Assembly: GCA_012842765.1 (NCBI GenBank)
Contig: DUWJ01000107.1
Span: 1 to 7,205 of the forward strand
Length of the DNA stretch: 7,205 bases
Direction of reading: 5' to 3'
Source of the DNA: Bacillota bacterium
GTDB lineage: Bacteria; Bacillota; DTU025
Position 1 is the first letter of the stretch; the number at the start of each line of letters is the position of its first letter. Shown here one piece after another: positions 1-5,973 of the stretch. A program made the translations under genes and the position numbers. The notes under the pieces were generated by a model. That model did not search any database. It was not told the DNA's origin and saw nothing but the letters and a program-made list of their open reading frames with translations.

Positions 1-175
1 CAAGTACACATTGACCATCGGCCTGCTCAACTTCAGAAGCACCTACGCAGTGGCGTTCGACTGGGGACCGATGTTGGCCGGAACGATAATATCAGCCCTG
101 CCGATCATCGTATTGTTCATCGTGTTCCAGAGCTACTTCGTAGAAGGGATCAGCTTCACGGGGATAAAGGGTTGA
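1..175 (+). CDS. Carbohydrate ABC transporter permease (MalG-type), C-terminal end only
   Basis: The frame starting at base 2 is open from the window edge to the TGA at 173-175 and gives 57 residues. It starts KYTLTIGLLNF and ends QSYFVEGISFTGIKG. The final transmembrane helix (SALPIIVLFIVFQSYFVEG) followed by a short 'GI..G.(I/V)KG' tail is the standard C-terminus of inner-membrane permeases of the MalG/LacG/UgpE type. These form one half of the membrane channel of sugar ABC importers. The 5' part, including the EAA loop that contacts the ATPase, lies outside the window. The 3' end looks intact. The gene converges on the large GH65 gene, which suggests, as inference, that the imported sugar is an alpha-linked disaccharide cleaved by that enzyme. 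The 3' end overlaps the antisense end of a decayed nucleotidyltransferase gene. Confidence 0.85.
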   Translation, partial: KYTLTIGLLNFRSTYAVAFDWGPMLAGTIISALPIIVLFIVFQSYFVEGISFTGIKG

Positions 176-405
176 GCAAAGAGGCTGGTATCTTCATGTT
201 CGGTTAGCAACTTAAGCACTATGGCTTCGGATAAACGGTCATGGCCGAGGTCTGGCGAGATGATTGCCAAGTCGATATCGCTGTTCCCGTCGGCACTTCC
301 AAACGCGTAAGAACCAAATAAAATCGCCTGAGCTACCTTTATGTTGTGTTGCCCAAAAACCTCCACATACTTCTATACCACGGTTTCAACTGGTTCTCTA
401 TCCAT
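133..405 (-). pseudogene. Decayed MNT-type nucleotidyltransferase (antitoxin of a HEPN/MNT pair)
   Basis: The longest open stretch (GTG at 366-364, 77 codons) contains ILFGSYAFG and then NSDIDLAII. This is the GS-x10-D-x-D signature of minimal nucleotidyltransferases (PF01909/PF18765 group): G18, S19, D30 and D32 when counted from the GTG. The GTG is probably not the real start. The same frame extends upstream to an ATG at 405-403 and reads MDREPVETVV, then TAG at 375-373, then KYVEVFGQHNIKV. That is the usual MNT N-terminal helix interrupted by one nonsense codon (TAG for AAG, CAG or GAG is one change). The C-terminus is short: the frame stops at 133, about 20-40 residues before the usual family length, and its last 14 codons are antisense to the permease gene. 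Related MntA proteins adenylylate HEPN toxins. Here the product is almost certainly lost or only a fragment. Confidence 0.75.
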
Positions 406-620
406 TCGGTCAACGTTGATCATAGCCGCCTCGTCTGCCAGCCGGACAAGATCATGCTTCCTGGGAGACACTTCACTGAACCTACGCCTTGATCGTCTTC
501 TCAACAGCCTTCTGACAGATAGATACTGCATACACGTATTTTCCTTATCAAAAAGAATGCTGGCCGTGGATTGATCTTCTCATGCAATCTCAAGTCATTC
601 GTGAACGGCAGTATCCGTAT
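406..620 (-). pseudogene. Decayed HEPN-domain gene (toxin partner of the MNT remnant)
   Basis: No intact frame exists, but three frames together spell a HEPN protein (PF05168-like). (a) At 599-591 NDL, continuing in another frame at 591-544 as EIA, a TGA (582-580), then EDQSTASILFDK. (b) At 544-482 GKYVYAVSICQKAVEKTIKA, then a TAG at 484-482. This matches the family hallmark 'YA.AVF.CQQAVEKALKA'. (c) At 480-406 FSEVSPRKHDLVRLADEAA, the typical 'P+.HDL..L.+.A' segment. Single-base indels near 590, 545 and 482 would join the pieces. The last 40 or so residues of a normal HEPN protein are missing, and segment (c) runs in frame into the MNT remnant, so an internal deletion is likely. The start position carries ATA (620-618) instead of ATG, 6 nt after a strong ribosome binding site. 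Family knowledge: HEPN toxins are RNases neutralised by their MNT partner. Confidence 0.7.
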
Positions 621-626
621 GATCTG

Positions 627-639
627 CTCCTCCCTCCTT
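627..639 (-). promoter_or_regulatory. Orphan Shine-Dalgarno site of the decayed HEPN gene
   Basis: On the minus strand the sequence is AAGGAGGGAGGAG, an excellent ribosome binding site. Six nucleotides downstream, exactly where a start codon belongs and in frame with the NDL segment of the HEPN remnant, lies ATA (620-618). No ATG, GTG or TTG sits at a usable distance. The site therefore marks the former gene start and shows that the start codon itself was probably lost (ATG to ATA). Confidence 0.6.
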
Positions 640-842
640 GCCCTACTATTTCGCACGGCCATGATCATTCGAAGTTTCAGTTGTATATATGTTGCGAAGG
701 GTTCCTTGCCGAAGGCAGAGAGATCTTGCAAAAGTCTCCGTGGTCAACCAACCCAACATCCGCAACCGGTGAGTTAGGCATTGTTTTTGAAAATGCAAAA
801 GTTGGGATAGCATAGACTTGTCTGCCTTCGCTCAACTGACGT
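640..842. other. Intergenic stretch without a recognisable gene
   Basis: About 200 bases lie between the HEPN remnant and the stop of the GH65 gene. Short open frames occur on both strands, but none shows family-like sequence or a ribosome binding site. On the minus strand this stretch must hold the 3' end of the GH65 transcript and the former promoter of the HEPN gene; an AT-rich run (TATATATGTT on the plus strand, near 683-692) is the only promoter-like patch. A weak 5-bp hairpin (GCATT...AATGC, 779-797) exists but lacks a proper U-tract, so I do not call a terminator. Confidence 0.5.
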
Positions 843-3800
843 TCAGTCGAGGACAAATTCGGTGCTCTGTCCCGGTGCGATCCGCTTCCTCTGTCCGACG
901 CATTCAATGATCACCGACCCGCCTCCGTCTGCCTCGGCATCCTGCGTCTCATTGGCGAAAGCGGCGCGATAGGGAGTAATGACCGCCCGTAGGTGCCTGC
1001 CCCGGCACGCCAGCGGAATCTCCAACCTGTCCCAAGTCTTCGGGAGACGCGGATTGATGGATATGACCGGGTCAGCCTCTTTCCCGCGCCCACAACAGGA
1101 CCCATCCTGGCTAGCTGGATCCAGCAACTGTATCCCCGCAAACCCGCGCACTACTGCCTGCCATATTCCCCCAAGGTTCGCAGCATGTATCCCATCCTCA
1201 AGGTTTCGCTTCTCATCCTCAAGCTCAATGGAGATGCACCGCTCGAAGTAGGCATATGCCTCCTCAGGCAAGCCCAGATGCGACGCAAACGTCGAATGGA
1301 CGGACGCGCTGAGCGACGACAGGTGAGTGGTTCGCGGTTCGTAGTAGTCCCAGTTTGCCTTCCAAATATCCTCACCGAACAGGCCCGGCAAGAGGCGACC
1401 CAGCATTACCACATCAGCCTGTTTGATCAGCTTGCTCCCTATAAGCCTTTCGCGCCCAAAGTTCTCTTCCACGGACTTTCCAGAATCCTCAGCAATTGCC
1501 TTCAGTTCCGCTAAGTCCACGTCCTCAAGACCATGATATCCTTCAGACTGCTCTATCACTCCTGAAACCGGATCCGGCAATGGAAGGTAAAGAAGGTTGG
1601 TCACTCTCCTCATCTCGTCCAGTTCGGCCTCGCTAATGCCGAGTCGGCGAAGTAGCGCTTCCCACTTTATCGGAAAATCCTCGGCAAGCCGGAAAGCTGC
1701 AAGCAATGTCCATCTAGCCATGTAATTGGTGAAGGCGTTGTTGTTAACGTGCTCATGGAATTCGTCCGGGCCGATCACACCTAGTATCTCGTATCTGCTT
1801 TTCTCCTCATTCCACTGGGCGCGGCTCGCCCAGAACCGAGCGGCCTCCACAATCATCTCCATCCCGTGCTCCTTCATGAAACCCCGATCCCCGGTCCATC
1901 GACAGTAATTCCATACCGCATATGCCACATCCGCGGTGATATGGTCCTCCAGTTCTCCGCACCAAATCCGAACTCTCTCCCCTGTCCCCGGATGTGGGGC
2001 TGACCACTTCGGGGTAGTCTCATCGCCGGAATCTGCGCTTTCCCAGGCGTACATGGCCCCTCGATACCCTTTCTCCCGAGCTTTTCGCCGGGCCCCGGGC
2101 AGTGTGTGATACCTGTACATTAGAAGCCGGCGGGCCACATCGGGAAATTGGGCTACATAGAACGGAAGAATGAAGATCTCTGTATCCCAGAAGACGTGGC
2201 CCTTGTAGCCTTCGCCATGGATCCCTTTGGCGGCAATGCTCACCCTGTCATCGCTCTGAGGCCCCATCGACGCCAGGTGATACACGGCAAACCTCACAGC
2301 CATCTGGTCCCGATCCGGTCCGTCCACACGGATATCACAGCGTTCCCACTGTCTGCGCCATTCCTCCAGATGCTCTAGTCTGCACCCCGAAAACCCGCGG
2401 GATGCAGCTTCCTCCGCACTCGCCTGCGCTGCCGTCCTCAACTGATCCATCGCAGGCGGCGCTTTGCAGGCACGCCACGCCACATCCCGTGAGGTATGCA
2501 CAGCTACAAACTTGCAAATTTCGATGGAATCACCTTTTGCTAGCCGAACCTCAAAATCGTGGCCAGCGGCGGACTCACCTGAGAAAGGCCGGGGATAAAC
2601 GGGGGTTCCAAGCGCCTCATCGGGCTCACCACGGGCTTTGCCCGGAGCCTCAACGAAGCTTGCTTGCTGGGCGCAAGCCATGGCTATGCCTGCTTGCGAC
2701 TCCATAGTCACCGTGCATACCTCCGCCGTTCCATCGCCCCGGGCCTCAACTGAATCTACCTTCAGGTGAACCGCGCCTGAATTGGATACATTTCCGTCCA
2801 GGCGGGATCGGAGCAATACCCTCCCCGACCCCCGCTCCATGGTCACGGAGAGCCTCGCACAGAGCAAGTGCTCATCCACGGAGGATACAAAGCGTTCACT
2901 CTCTACCCTCACTACCCGTCCAGCGCCATCGCTCCATCTGTAAAAACGGCGCAGGAGCCCGCCGCGCATATCCAGTTCCCGGCGGTAATCCCTGACCCCT
3001 TCGTTCCCGACCCTCTCGCCGTCCACTACAATCTCCACGGGCAGAGGATCCTGAATCACGACAAGTTCCGTCACATCGTACGGTCCCGAAGACTTGTCGA
3101 AGACCCCTGCGACAAACGATCCCGCGTTACCCCGATACAGACCGTCTTCATGGGCACCCCTCACACTTAGATAACCGTTGGTCAATGCAAACAGCGTCTC
3201 ATACGATGCAGCAGTCTCGGCATCGCAGCATGTCTCGTAAGCGACCCAATTGTCCTCTGCAGGCAGAAGCAGCAGGCTGTCTGTGAGTCTATCTCGACCA
3301 AACATGTTCTCCTCATCGTCCCTCCACATCTCGATCTGGGCCTCGAGTATCTTCGCGAACGACTCGATCCCGCCTCCCATGTGACAGACGGCAGGCGGAA
3401 CGCCCTCCGGCTCCTGTCCCACGCTGATGAAACTCGCCGATTCTGTTTGGGGGGTAATCATCTTCGAATCGCTGCCGGCGCATCCGCCGATTGATCCGAA
3501 TTCGTCTCCTATGAAAAGAATCTCCGACACCTCTATGCCATGCGTCTTTGCGACCTCTTCGACCAGGTAATCTACGGAATCAGCCTTGTCTGTGAGCCCA
3601 AGCTCGACATGTTTCACATCACTCGTTATCCTGCCATCGAGCCCAACCTCTTCAGAGCAACGGCCCACCAGGTCTATCACCGACTCGATTCCCTCAAGGC
3701 CTGCAATCCTCAAGCGCCCCTGGGTTTCATCGAGAAGCTCCCCAATCCGCTCCTTCGGAGGGTCTTCCCATTCGGGAAAGGGCATTATGTCAAGCTTGCG

Positions 3801-4220
3801 CCTGTTCATCCTGTCGGAGACAATCCGTGTTGCAAGGCCGTACTGCTCTCTCAAAACACGCTGCGCCATGGTGACCGCCTGGTCCATCATTGTATTCTCC
3901 GCACACGTTGCCTCCCGGGCCCACAGCCTAACAGGGCGTCCCTCAGAATCAAAGCCGTATACCTCTGCTCCTCTGTTCACGCACGCCAGCAGATTCGTCT
4001 TCACCTTCGGATTAAGAAGGGAAAAGAACTGCCTGTTAAGGTTGACGAAATTTGTTCCTGTGACGGCAGCCAACCACACGCCCCTGCCAAGCAAGGCCTC
4101 TGTTCTCCATATGAGATGATCGACAGGGCCCCGCCGGGAGGTGACCGCTGTTCCGTCCCAATCGAAAACGAGCATCTTGTACCGGCGTGACATCGCATGA
4201 TGAAAGTCAGGATTTCTCAT
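843..4220 (-). CDS. HAD phosphatase-like domain fused to GH65 disaccharide phosphorylase/hydrolase
   Basis: This is a 1125-residue cytoplasmic protein (no signal peptide or membrane helix). Residues about 14-300 form a HAD domain: motif I FDWDGT (D20, D22), motif II AVTGT (T54 or T56), Lys212, and motif IV IGDEFG (D239) with D251 in GSDSKM. The long insert between motifs II and III fits a C2 (Cof/IIB) cap. Residues about 312-1125 are a full GH65 enzyme: N-terminal beta-sandwich (LTNGYLSVRGAHEDG, 346-360), FWDTE (677-681, sugar binding), GPDEFHEHVNNNAFTNYMA (817-835, general acid E820), KQADVV (933-938), YYEPRTTHLSSLS (959-971) and a C-terminal sandwich (GIHAANLGGIWQAVV). His966 and the Ser pair resemble the phosphate-binding loop of maltose, trehalose or kojibiose phosphorylases. 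Phosphorolysis to beta-glucose-1-phosphate is therefore favoured over hydrolysis, and the substrate is undetermined. The start ATG at 4220 is preceded by AGGGGG with 5-nt spacing; the internal Mets 10 and 16 lack such a site. Confidence 0.9.
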   Translation of the reverse strand: MRNPDFHHAMSRRYKMLVFDWDGTAVTSRRGPVDHLIWRTEALLGRGVWLAAVTGTNFVNLNRQFFSLLNPKVKTNLLACVNRGAEVYGFDSEGRPVRLWAREATCAENTMMDQAVTMAQRVLREQYGLATRIVSDRMNRRKLDIMPFPEWEDPPKERIGELLDETQGRLRIAGLEGIESVIDLVGRCSEEVGLDGRITSDVKHVELGLTDKADSVDYLVEEVAKTHGIEVSEILFIGDEFGSIGGCAGSDSKMITPQTESASFISVGQEPEGVPPAVCHMGGGIESFAKILEAQIEMWRDDEENMFGRDRLTDSLLLLPAEDNWVAYETCCDAETAASYETLFALTNGYLSVRGAHEDGLYRGNAGSFVAGVFDKSSGPYDVTELVVIQDPLPVEIVVDGERVGNEGVRDYRRELDMRGGLLRRFYRWSDGAGRVVRVESERFVSSVDEHLLCARLSVTMERGSGRVLLRSRLDGNVSNSGAVHLKVDSVEARGDGTAEVCTVTMESQAGIAMACAQQASFVEAPGKARGEPDEALGTPVYPRPFSGESAAGHDFEVRLAKGDSIEICKFVAVHTSRDVAWRACKAPPAMDQLRTAAQASAEEAASRGFSGCRLEHLEEWRRQWERCDIRVDGPDRDQMAVRFAVYHLASMGPQSDDRVSIAAKGIHGEGYKGHVFWDTEIFILPFYVAQFPDVARRLLMYRYHTLPGARRKAREKGYRGAMYAWESADSGDETTPKWSAPHPGTGERVRIWCGELEDHITADVAYAVWNYCRWTGDRGFMKEHGMEMIVEAARFWASRAQWNEEKSRYEILGVIGPDEFHEHVNNNAFTNYMARWTLLAAFRLAEDFPIKWEALLRRLGISEAELDEMRRVTNLLYLPLPDPVSGVIEQSEGYHGLEDVDLAELKAIAEDSGKSVEENFGRERLIGSKLIKQADVVMLGRLLPGLFGEDIWKANWDYYEPRTTHLSSLSASVHSTFASHLGLPEEAYAYFERCISIELEDEKRNLEDGIHAANLGGIWQAVVRGFAGIQLLDPASQDGSCCGRGKEADPVISINPRLPKTWDRLEIPLACRGRHLRAVITPYRAAFANETQDAEADGGGSVIIECVGQRKRIAPGQSTEFVLD

Positions 4221-4225
4221 TGGGA

Positions 4226-4231
4226 CCCCCT
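4226..4231 (-). promoter_or_regulatory. Ribosome binding site deciding the start of the HAD-GH65 gene
   Basis: AGGGGG on the minus strand lies 5 nt before the ATG at 4220-4218. The next in-frame Met codons (residues 10 and 16, the latter just before the conserved LVFDWDGT strand) have no purine-rich site ahead of them. The upstream ATG is therefore preferred, although homologues often begin only a few residues before the first HAD strand. Confidence 0.55.
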
Positions 4232-4256
4232 ACATCTACTTAATCGTAAAAGTTAC

Positions 4257-4262
4257 ATTGTA
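4257..4262 (-). promoter_or_regulatory. Possible -10 element for the HAD-GH65 gene
   Basis: TACAAT on the minus strand lies 37 nt before the start codon, in an AT-rich patch. The hexamer 16-18 nt further upstream (ATATCT or neighbours) is a poor match to TTGACA. If the promoter is real, it probably needs an activator or is weak. The interrupted palindrome at 4281-4307 overlaps the expected -35 position, which fits that idea. Confidence 0.3.
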
Positions 4263-4280
4263 TGCAGGCTTTACAGGAGA

Positions 4281-4307
4281 GATATTCGTCATCGCAATAC
4301 GCATATC
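4281..4307. repeat. Interrupted palindrome, candidate operator in the divergent intergenic region
   Basis: GATATTCGT (4281-4289) and ACGCATATC (4299-4307) are inverted copies matching at 8 of 9 positions, separated by 9 nt. The half-site centres are about 18 nt apart, close to two helical turns, which suits a dimeric regulator bound on one DNA face. It lies between the divergent HAD-GH65 and Nudix genes and over the presumed -35 of the former. No regulator gene is in the window. The rest of 4221-4495 shows no gene and no clear promoter for the Nudix gene. Confidence 0.35.
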
Positions 4308-4495
4308 CTCCATTATTCGGTCAGATTCCTTTAACGTTTAAGCGATGAGTCCTCCCGCCCTACTGCGTTTCCTGCCCATCCCCCATAGCAGACTCGGCGA
4401 TGTTTCAGGCAGTTGCAGATGACTTGGGAAGACATGCCGGCAGGAGTCTCGGGCAATCCGGAGAACTTGCAAGTTAAGGGAAGGGGGAGCGAATC

Positions 4496-5122
4496 ATGGA
4501 CCCGAAGTGGCTGAAATGGGGCCTTCGACTTCAGGCGGTCGCACAGAACGGGCTCTCTTATGCACATGGCCCTTACGATATCGAAAGATACGAGCTTATC
4601 AGATCCATCGCCACAGAGATGATGAGTGAGCAAGCCCATGCCGATCCCGAGATAGTCCGGGATATCTACACATTGGAAACCGGGTATGCCACCCCGAAAA
4701 TCGATGTGCGGGGAGCCATATTCGCAGATAGCTCAATTCTCCTAGTGAAAGAAAAGGCCGATGGGTGCTGGACTCTTCCTGGAGGATGGGCAGAAATAGG
4801 CGAGTCTCCGAGCGAAGCCGTGGAACGCGAAGTATTCGAGGAATCAGGTTACAGAGTACTGGCATCGAGGCTTCTGGCCTTATATGATCGGGGGAAGCAC
4901 CCGCATCCGCCAGCGCCTTATCACATCTACAAGCTCTTTTTCGAATGTGAAATAATCGGGGAGCCCTCTACGCCTTCCCCCGATGGCATAGAGACTGATG
5001 CAGTGGAGTTCTTTCCATCAGGTCGCATTCCCAATCTCTCCATACCGCGCGTGACTCCAGACGAAATCCGCCGCCTTTTTCAGCTTCACGCTGACCCCCA
5101 AGCGCCCACGGATTTCGATTGA
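4496..5122 (+). CDS. Nudix hydrolase with N-terminal helical domain (YjhB / CDP-choline pyrophosphatase-like)
   Basis: This is a 208-residue soluble protein. Residues 1-60 (WLKWGLRLQAVAQNGLSYA, then DIERYELIRSIATEMM) match the helical N-terminal domain (NUDIX_N_2 type) seen in Bacillus YjhB-like enzymes and in CDP-choline pyrophosphatase. Residues about 66-195 are the Nudix fold, with a complete Nudix box at 97-119: G97, E103 and REVFEESG (R111, E112, E115, E116, G118). The acidic residues bind Mg2+ or Mn2+, and the fold hydrolyses nucleoside diphosphates linked to another group. From family resemblance, CDP-choline or ADP-ribose-type substrates are possible, but the exact one cannot be read from sequence. 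A strong Shine-Dalgarno site (AAGGGGGAG, 4481-4489) lies 6 nt before the ATG. It stands alone: it is divergent from the GH65 gene and 158 nt before the DUF1538 operon, which has its own promoter candidate. Confidence 0.9.
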   Translation: MDPKWLKWGLRLQAVAQNGLSYAHGPYDIERYELIRSIATEMMSEQAHADPEIVRDIYTLETGYATPKIDVRGAIFADSSILLVKEKADGCWTLPGGWAEIGESPSEAVEREVFEESGYRVLASRLLALYDRGKHPHPPAPYHIYKLFFECEIIGEPSTPSPDGIETDAVEFFPSGRIPNLSIPRVTPDEIRRLFQLHADPQAPTDFD

Positions 5123-5176
5123 GGCCGTTGCATCAGAACGTTGCCTCCCTGGCGGGTGGAACCCCAAGACATCCTC

Positions 5177-5211
5177 GAGCAAGCGAACAGCTCCGAATTT
5201 CCCCCTTGCTC
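5177..5211. repeat. 7-bp inverted repeat upstream of the DUF1538 operon promoter
   Basis: GAGCAAG (5177-5183) and CTTGCTC (5205-5211) are perfect inverted copies separated by 21 nt. They end just upstream of the extended -10 element and cover the -35 region. The pair could be an operator or a weak hairpin in read-through RNA from the Nudix gene. There is no U-tract, so it is not a convincing terminator, and chance is possible. Confidence 0.25.
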
Positions 5212-5218
5212 TCATATA

Positions 5219-5227
5219 TGCGATAAT
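5219..5227 (+). promoter_or_regulatory. Candidate extended -10 promoter of the DUF1538-PII operon
   Basis: TGCGATAAT (TG at 5219-5220, GATAAT at 5222-5227) is an extended -10 element that differs from TATAAT at one base. The -35 region is C-rich and poor (TTTCCC with 18-nt spacing), as is usual for extended -10 promoters. It would give a leader of about 45-50 nt ending in the AAGGAG site at 5267-5272. There is no other good candidate in the 158-nt gap after the Nudix gene. Confidence 0.45.
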
Positions 5228-5280
5228 AGGGGAGTAGCCCATCTAACAAAACTCATTACACTCGGAAAGGAGATTGCCCA

Positions 5281-5973
5281 GTGTCTACTCCGCTCCAAGA
5301 AGCCATCGCAGAAGTTGTAGCAGCAGTAGCGCCTCTCACTATCGCAGTGGCCGTACTGAGCATCATCTTCTTGGGCTTCTCATGGACTAACCTTATACAG
5401 CTCCTTATCGGCGCATTTTTCACTACAGTAGGGCTTTTTCTGTTCCTGCGGGGCACACGAATCGCGCTGTTGCCAATGGGCGAGATGATCGGCGCCTACC
5501 TGCCTCGCCATGGCTCAATGGCGCTGCTGGTGGCCACGTCCTTTATCTTTACATTCAGTGTCACCATTGCAGATCCTTCGGTGCACGTGCTTGTGTCGCA
5601 GGTTGCGTCCTTCCCGGACGCGGGCATCAATTCCGACTTTCTGGCGATTTTCATCTCCGCAGGTATGGGCCTGCTGGTAACTGTCGCCATACTCCGGATA
5701 GTTCTGAACGTTCCTATAAAATACATTTTCCTAGGGGCCTATTCTACAGCGATAATTCTGTCCTTCTTCACCAAACCCGAATTGGTACCGTTCTTCTTTG
5801 ACTCGGGCAGCGTATCGACTGGCCCGATGGCAGTACCATGCATCATATCGCTGGGACTGGGCACCGCATCAGTTCTTCAGCGCAAGCAATCGCTGGCGGA
5901 CGGATTCGGACTCGTCGGTTTGGCTACTTTAGGGCCAATCCTGGTCCTCATGATCTGGGGGGTGTTCATCTGA
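5281..5973 (+). CDS. DUF1538 family membrane protein, first half-transporter
   Basis: A 230-residue, very hydrophobic inner-membrane protein with about six or seven membrane segments: roughly 13-33, 36-57, 79-97, 117-141, 146-163, 180-197 and 208-229. It starts with GTG, 8 nt after AAAGGAG. DUF1538 (PF07556) hallmarks are RGTRIALLPMGEMIGAYLP (57-75), TIADPSVHVL (95-104) and FFDSGSVSTGPM (172-183). Many DUF1538 proteins are about 500 residues with two such units; here each unit is its own gene. D98 and D174 lie in or next to membrane segments and are natural candidates for ion coordination. To my recollection, a two-gene DUF1538 system in Halomonas (UmpAB) was reported as a Na+(Li+,K+)/H+ antiporter; whether this pair does the same is inference. 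It overlaps the next gene by 1 nt (TGATG), implying translational coupling and fixed stoichiometry. Confidence 0.88.
   Translation: MSTPLQEAIAEVVAAVAPLTIAVAVLSIIFLGFSWTNLIQLLIGAFFTTVGLFLFLRGTRIALLPMGEMIGAYLPRHGSMALLVATSFIFTFSVTIADPSVHVLVSQVASFPDAGINSDFLAIFISAGMGLLVTVAILRIVLNVPIKYIFLGAYSTAIILSFFTKPELVPFFFDSGSVSTGPMAVPCIISLGLGTASVLQRKQSLADGFGLVGLATLGPILVLMIWGVFI

Noticed and set aside
133..366. Intact 77-residue nucleotidyltransferase starting at GTG 366
   Set aside because: The same frame continues upstream through a TAG to a typical MNT N-terminus starting at ATG 405. The GTG has no well-placed ribosome binding site, and the C-terminus is short. A broken gene explains the data better.
133..480. 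Natural HEPN-MNT fusion protein, since the HEPN tail and the MNT share a frame
   Set aside because: The HEPN part upstream is frameshifted, the C-terminal third of HEPN is missing, and a stop lies at codon 11 of the MNT. Deletion in a decaying locus is simpler.
779..797. Hairpin GCATT...AATGC as terminator of the GH65 gene
   Set aside because: It has only 5 bp, a long AT-rich loop and no U-tract after the stem on the minus strand.
341..815. Short plus-strand open frames (77, 68 and 77 residues)
   Set aside because: They are antisense to or next to the HEPN/MNT remnant, show no family-like sequence and lack ribosome binding sites.
993..1514. 173-residue plus-strand open frame
   Set aside because: It is antisense to the conserved GH65 catalytic half, and its translation shows no domain pattern.
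3540..4190. 216-residue and 177-residue plus-strand open frames
   Set aside because: Both are antisense to the HAD domain, whose motifs are clear on the minus strand; their translations are low-complexity-like without recognisable motifs.
5838..5972. Earlier start for the second DUF1538 gene
   Set aside because: The added 45 residues are hydrophilic and overlap the conserved end of the first gene in another frame. The ATG at 5973 gives the expected N-terminus and a classic coupled overlap.
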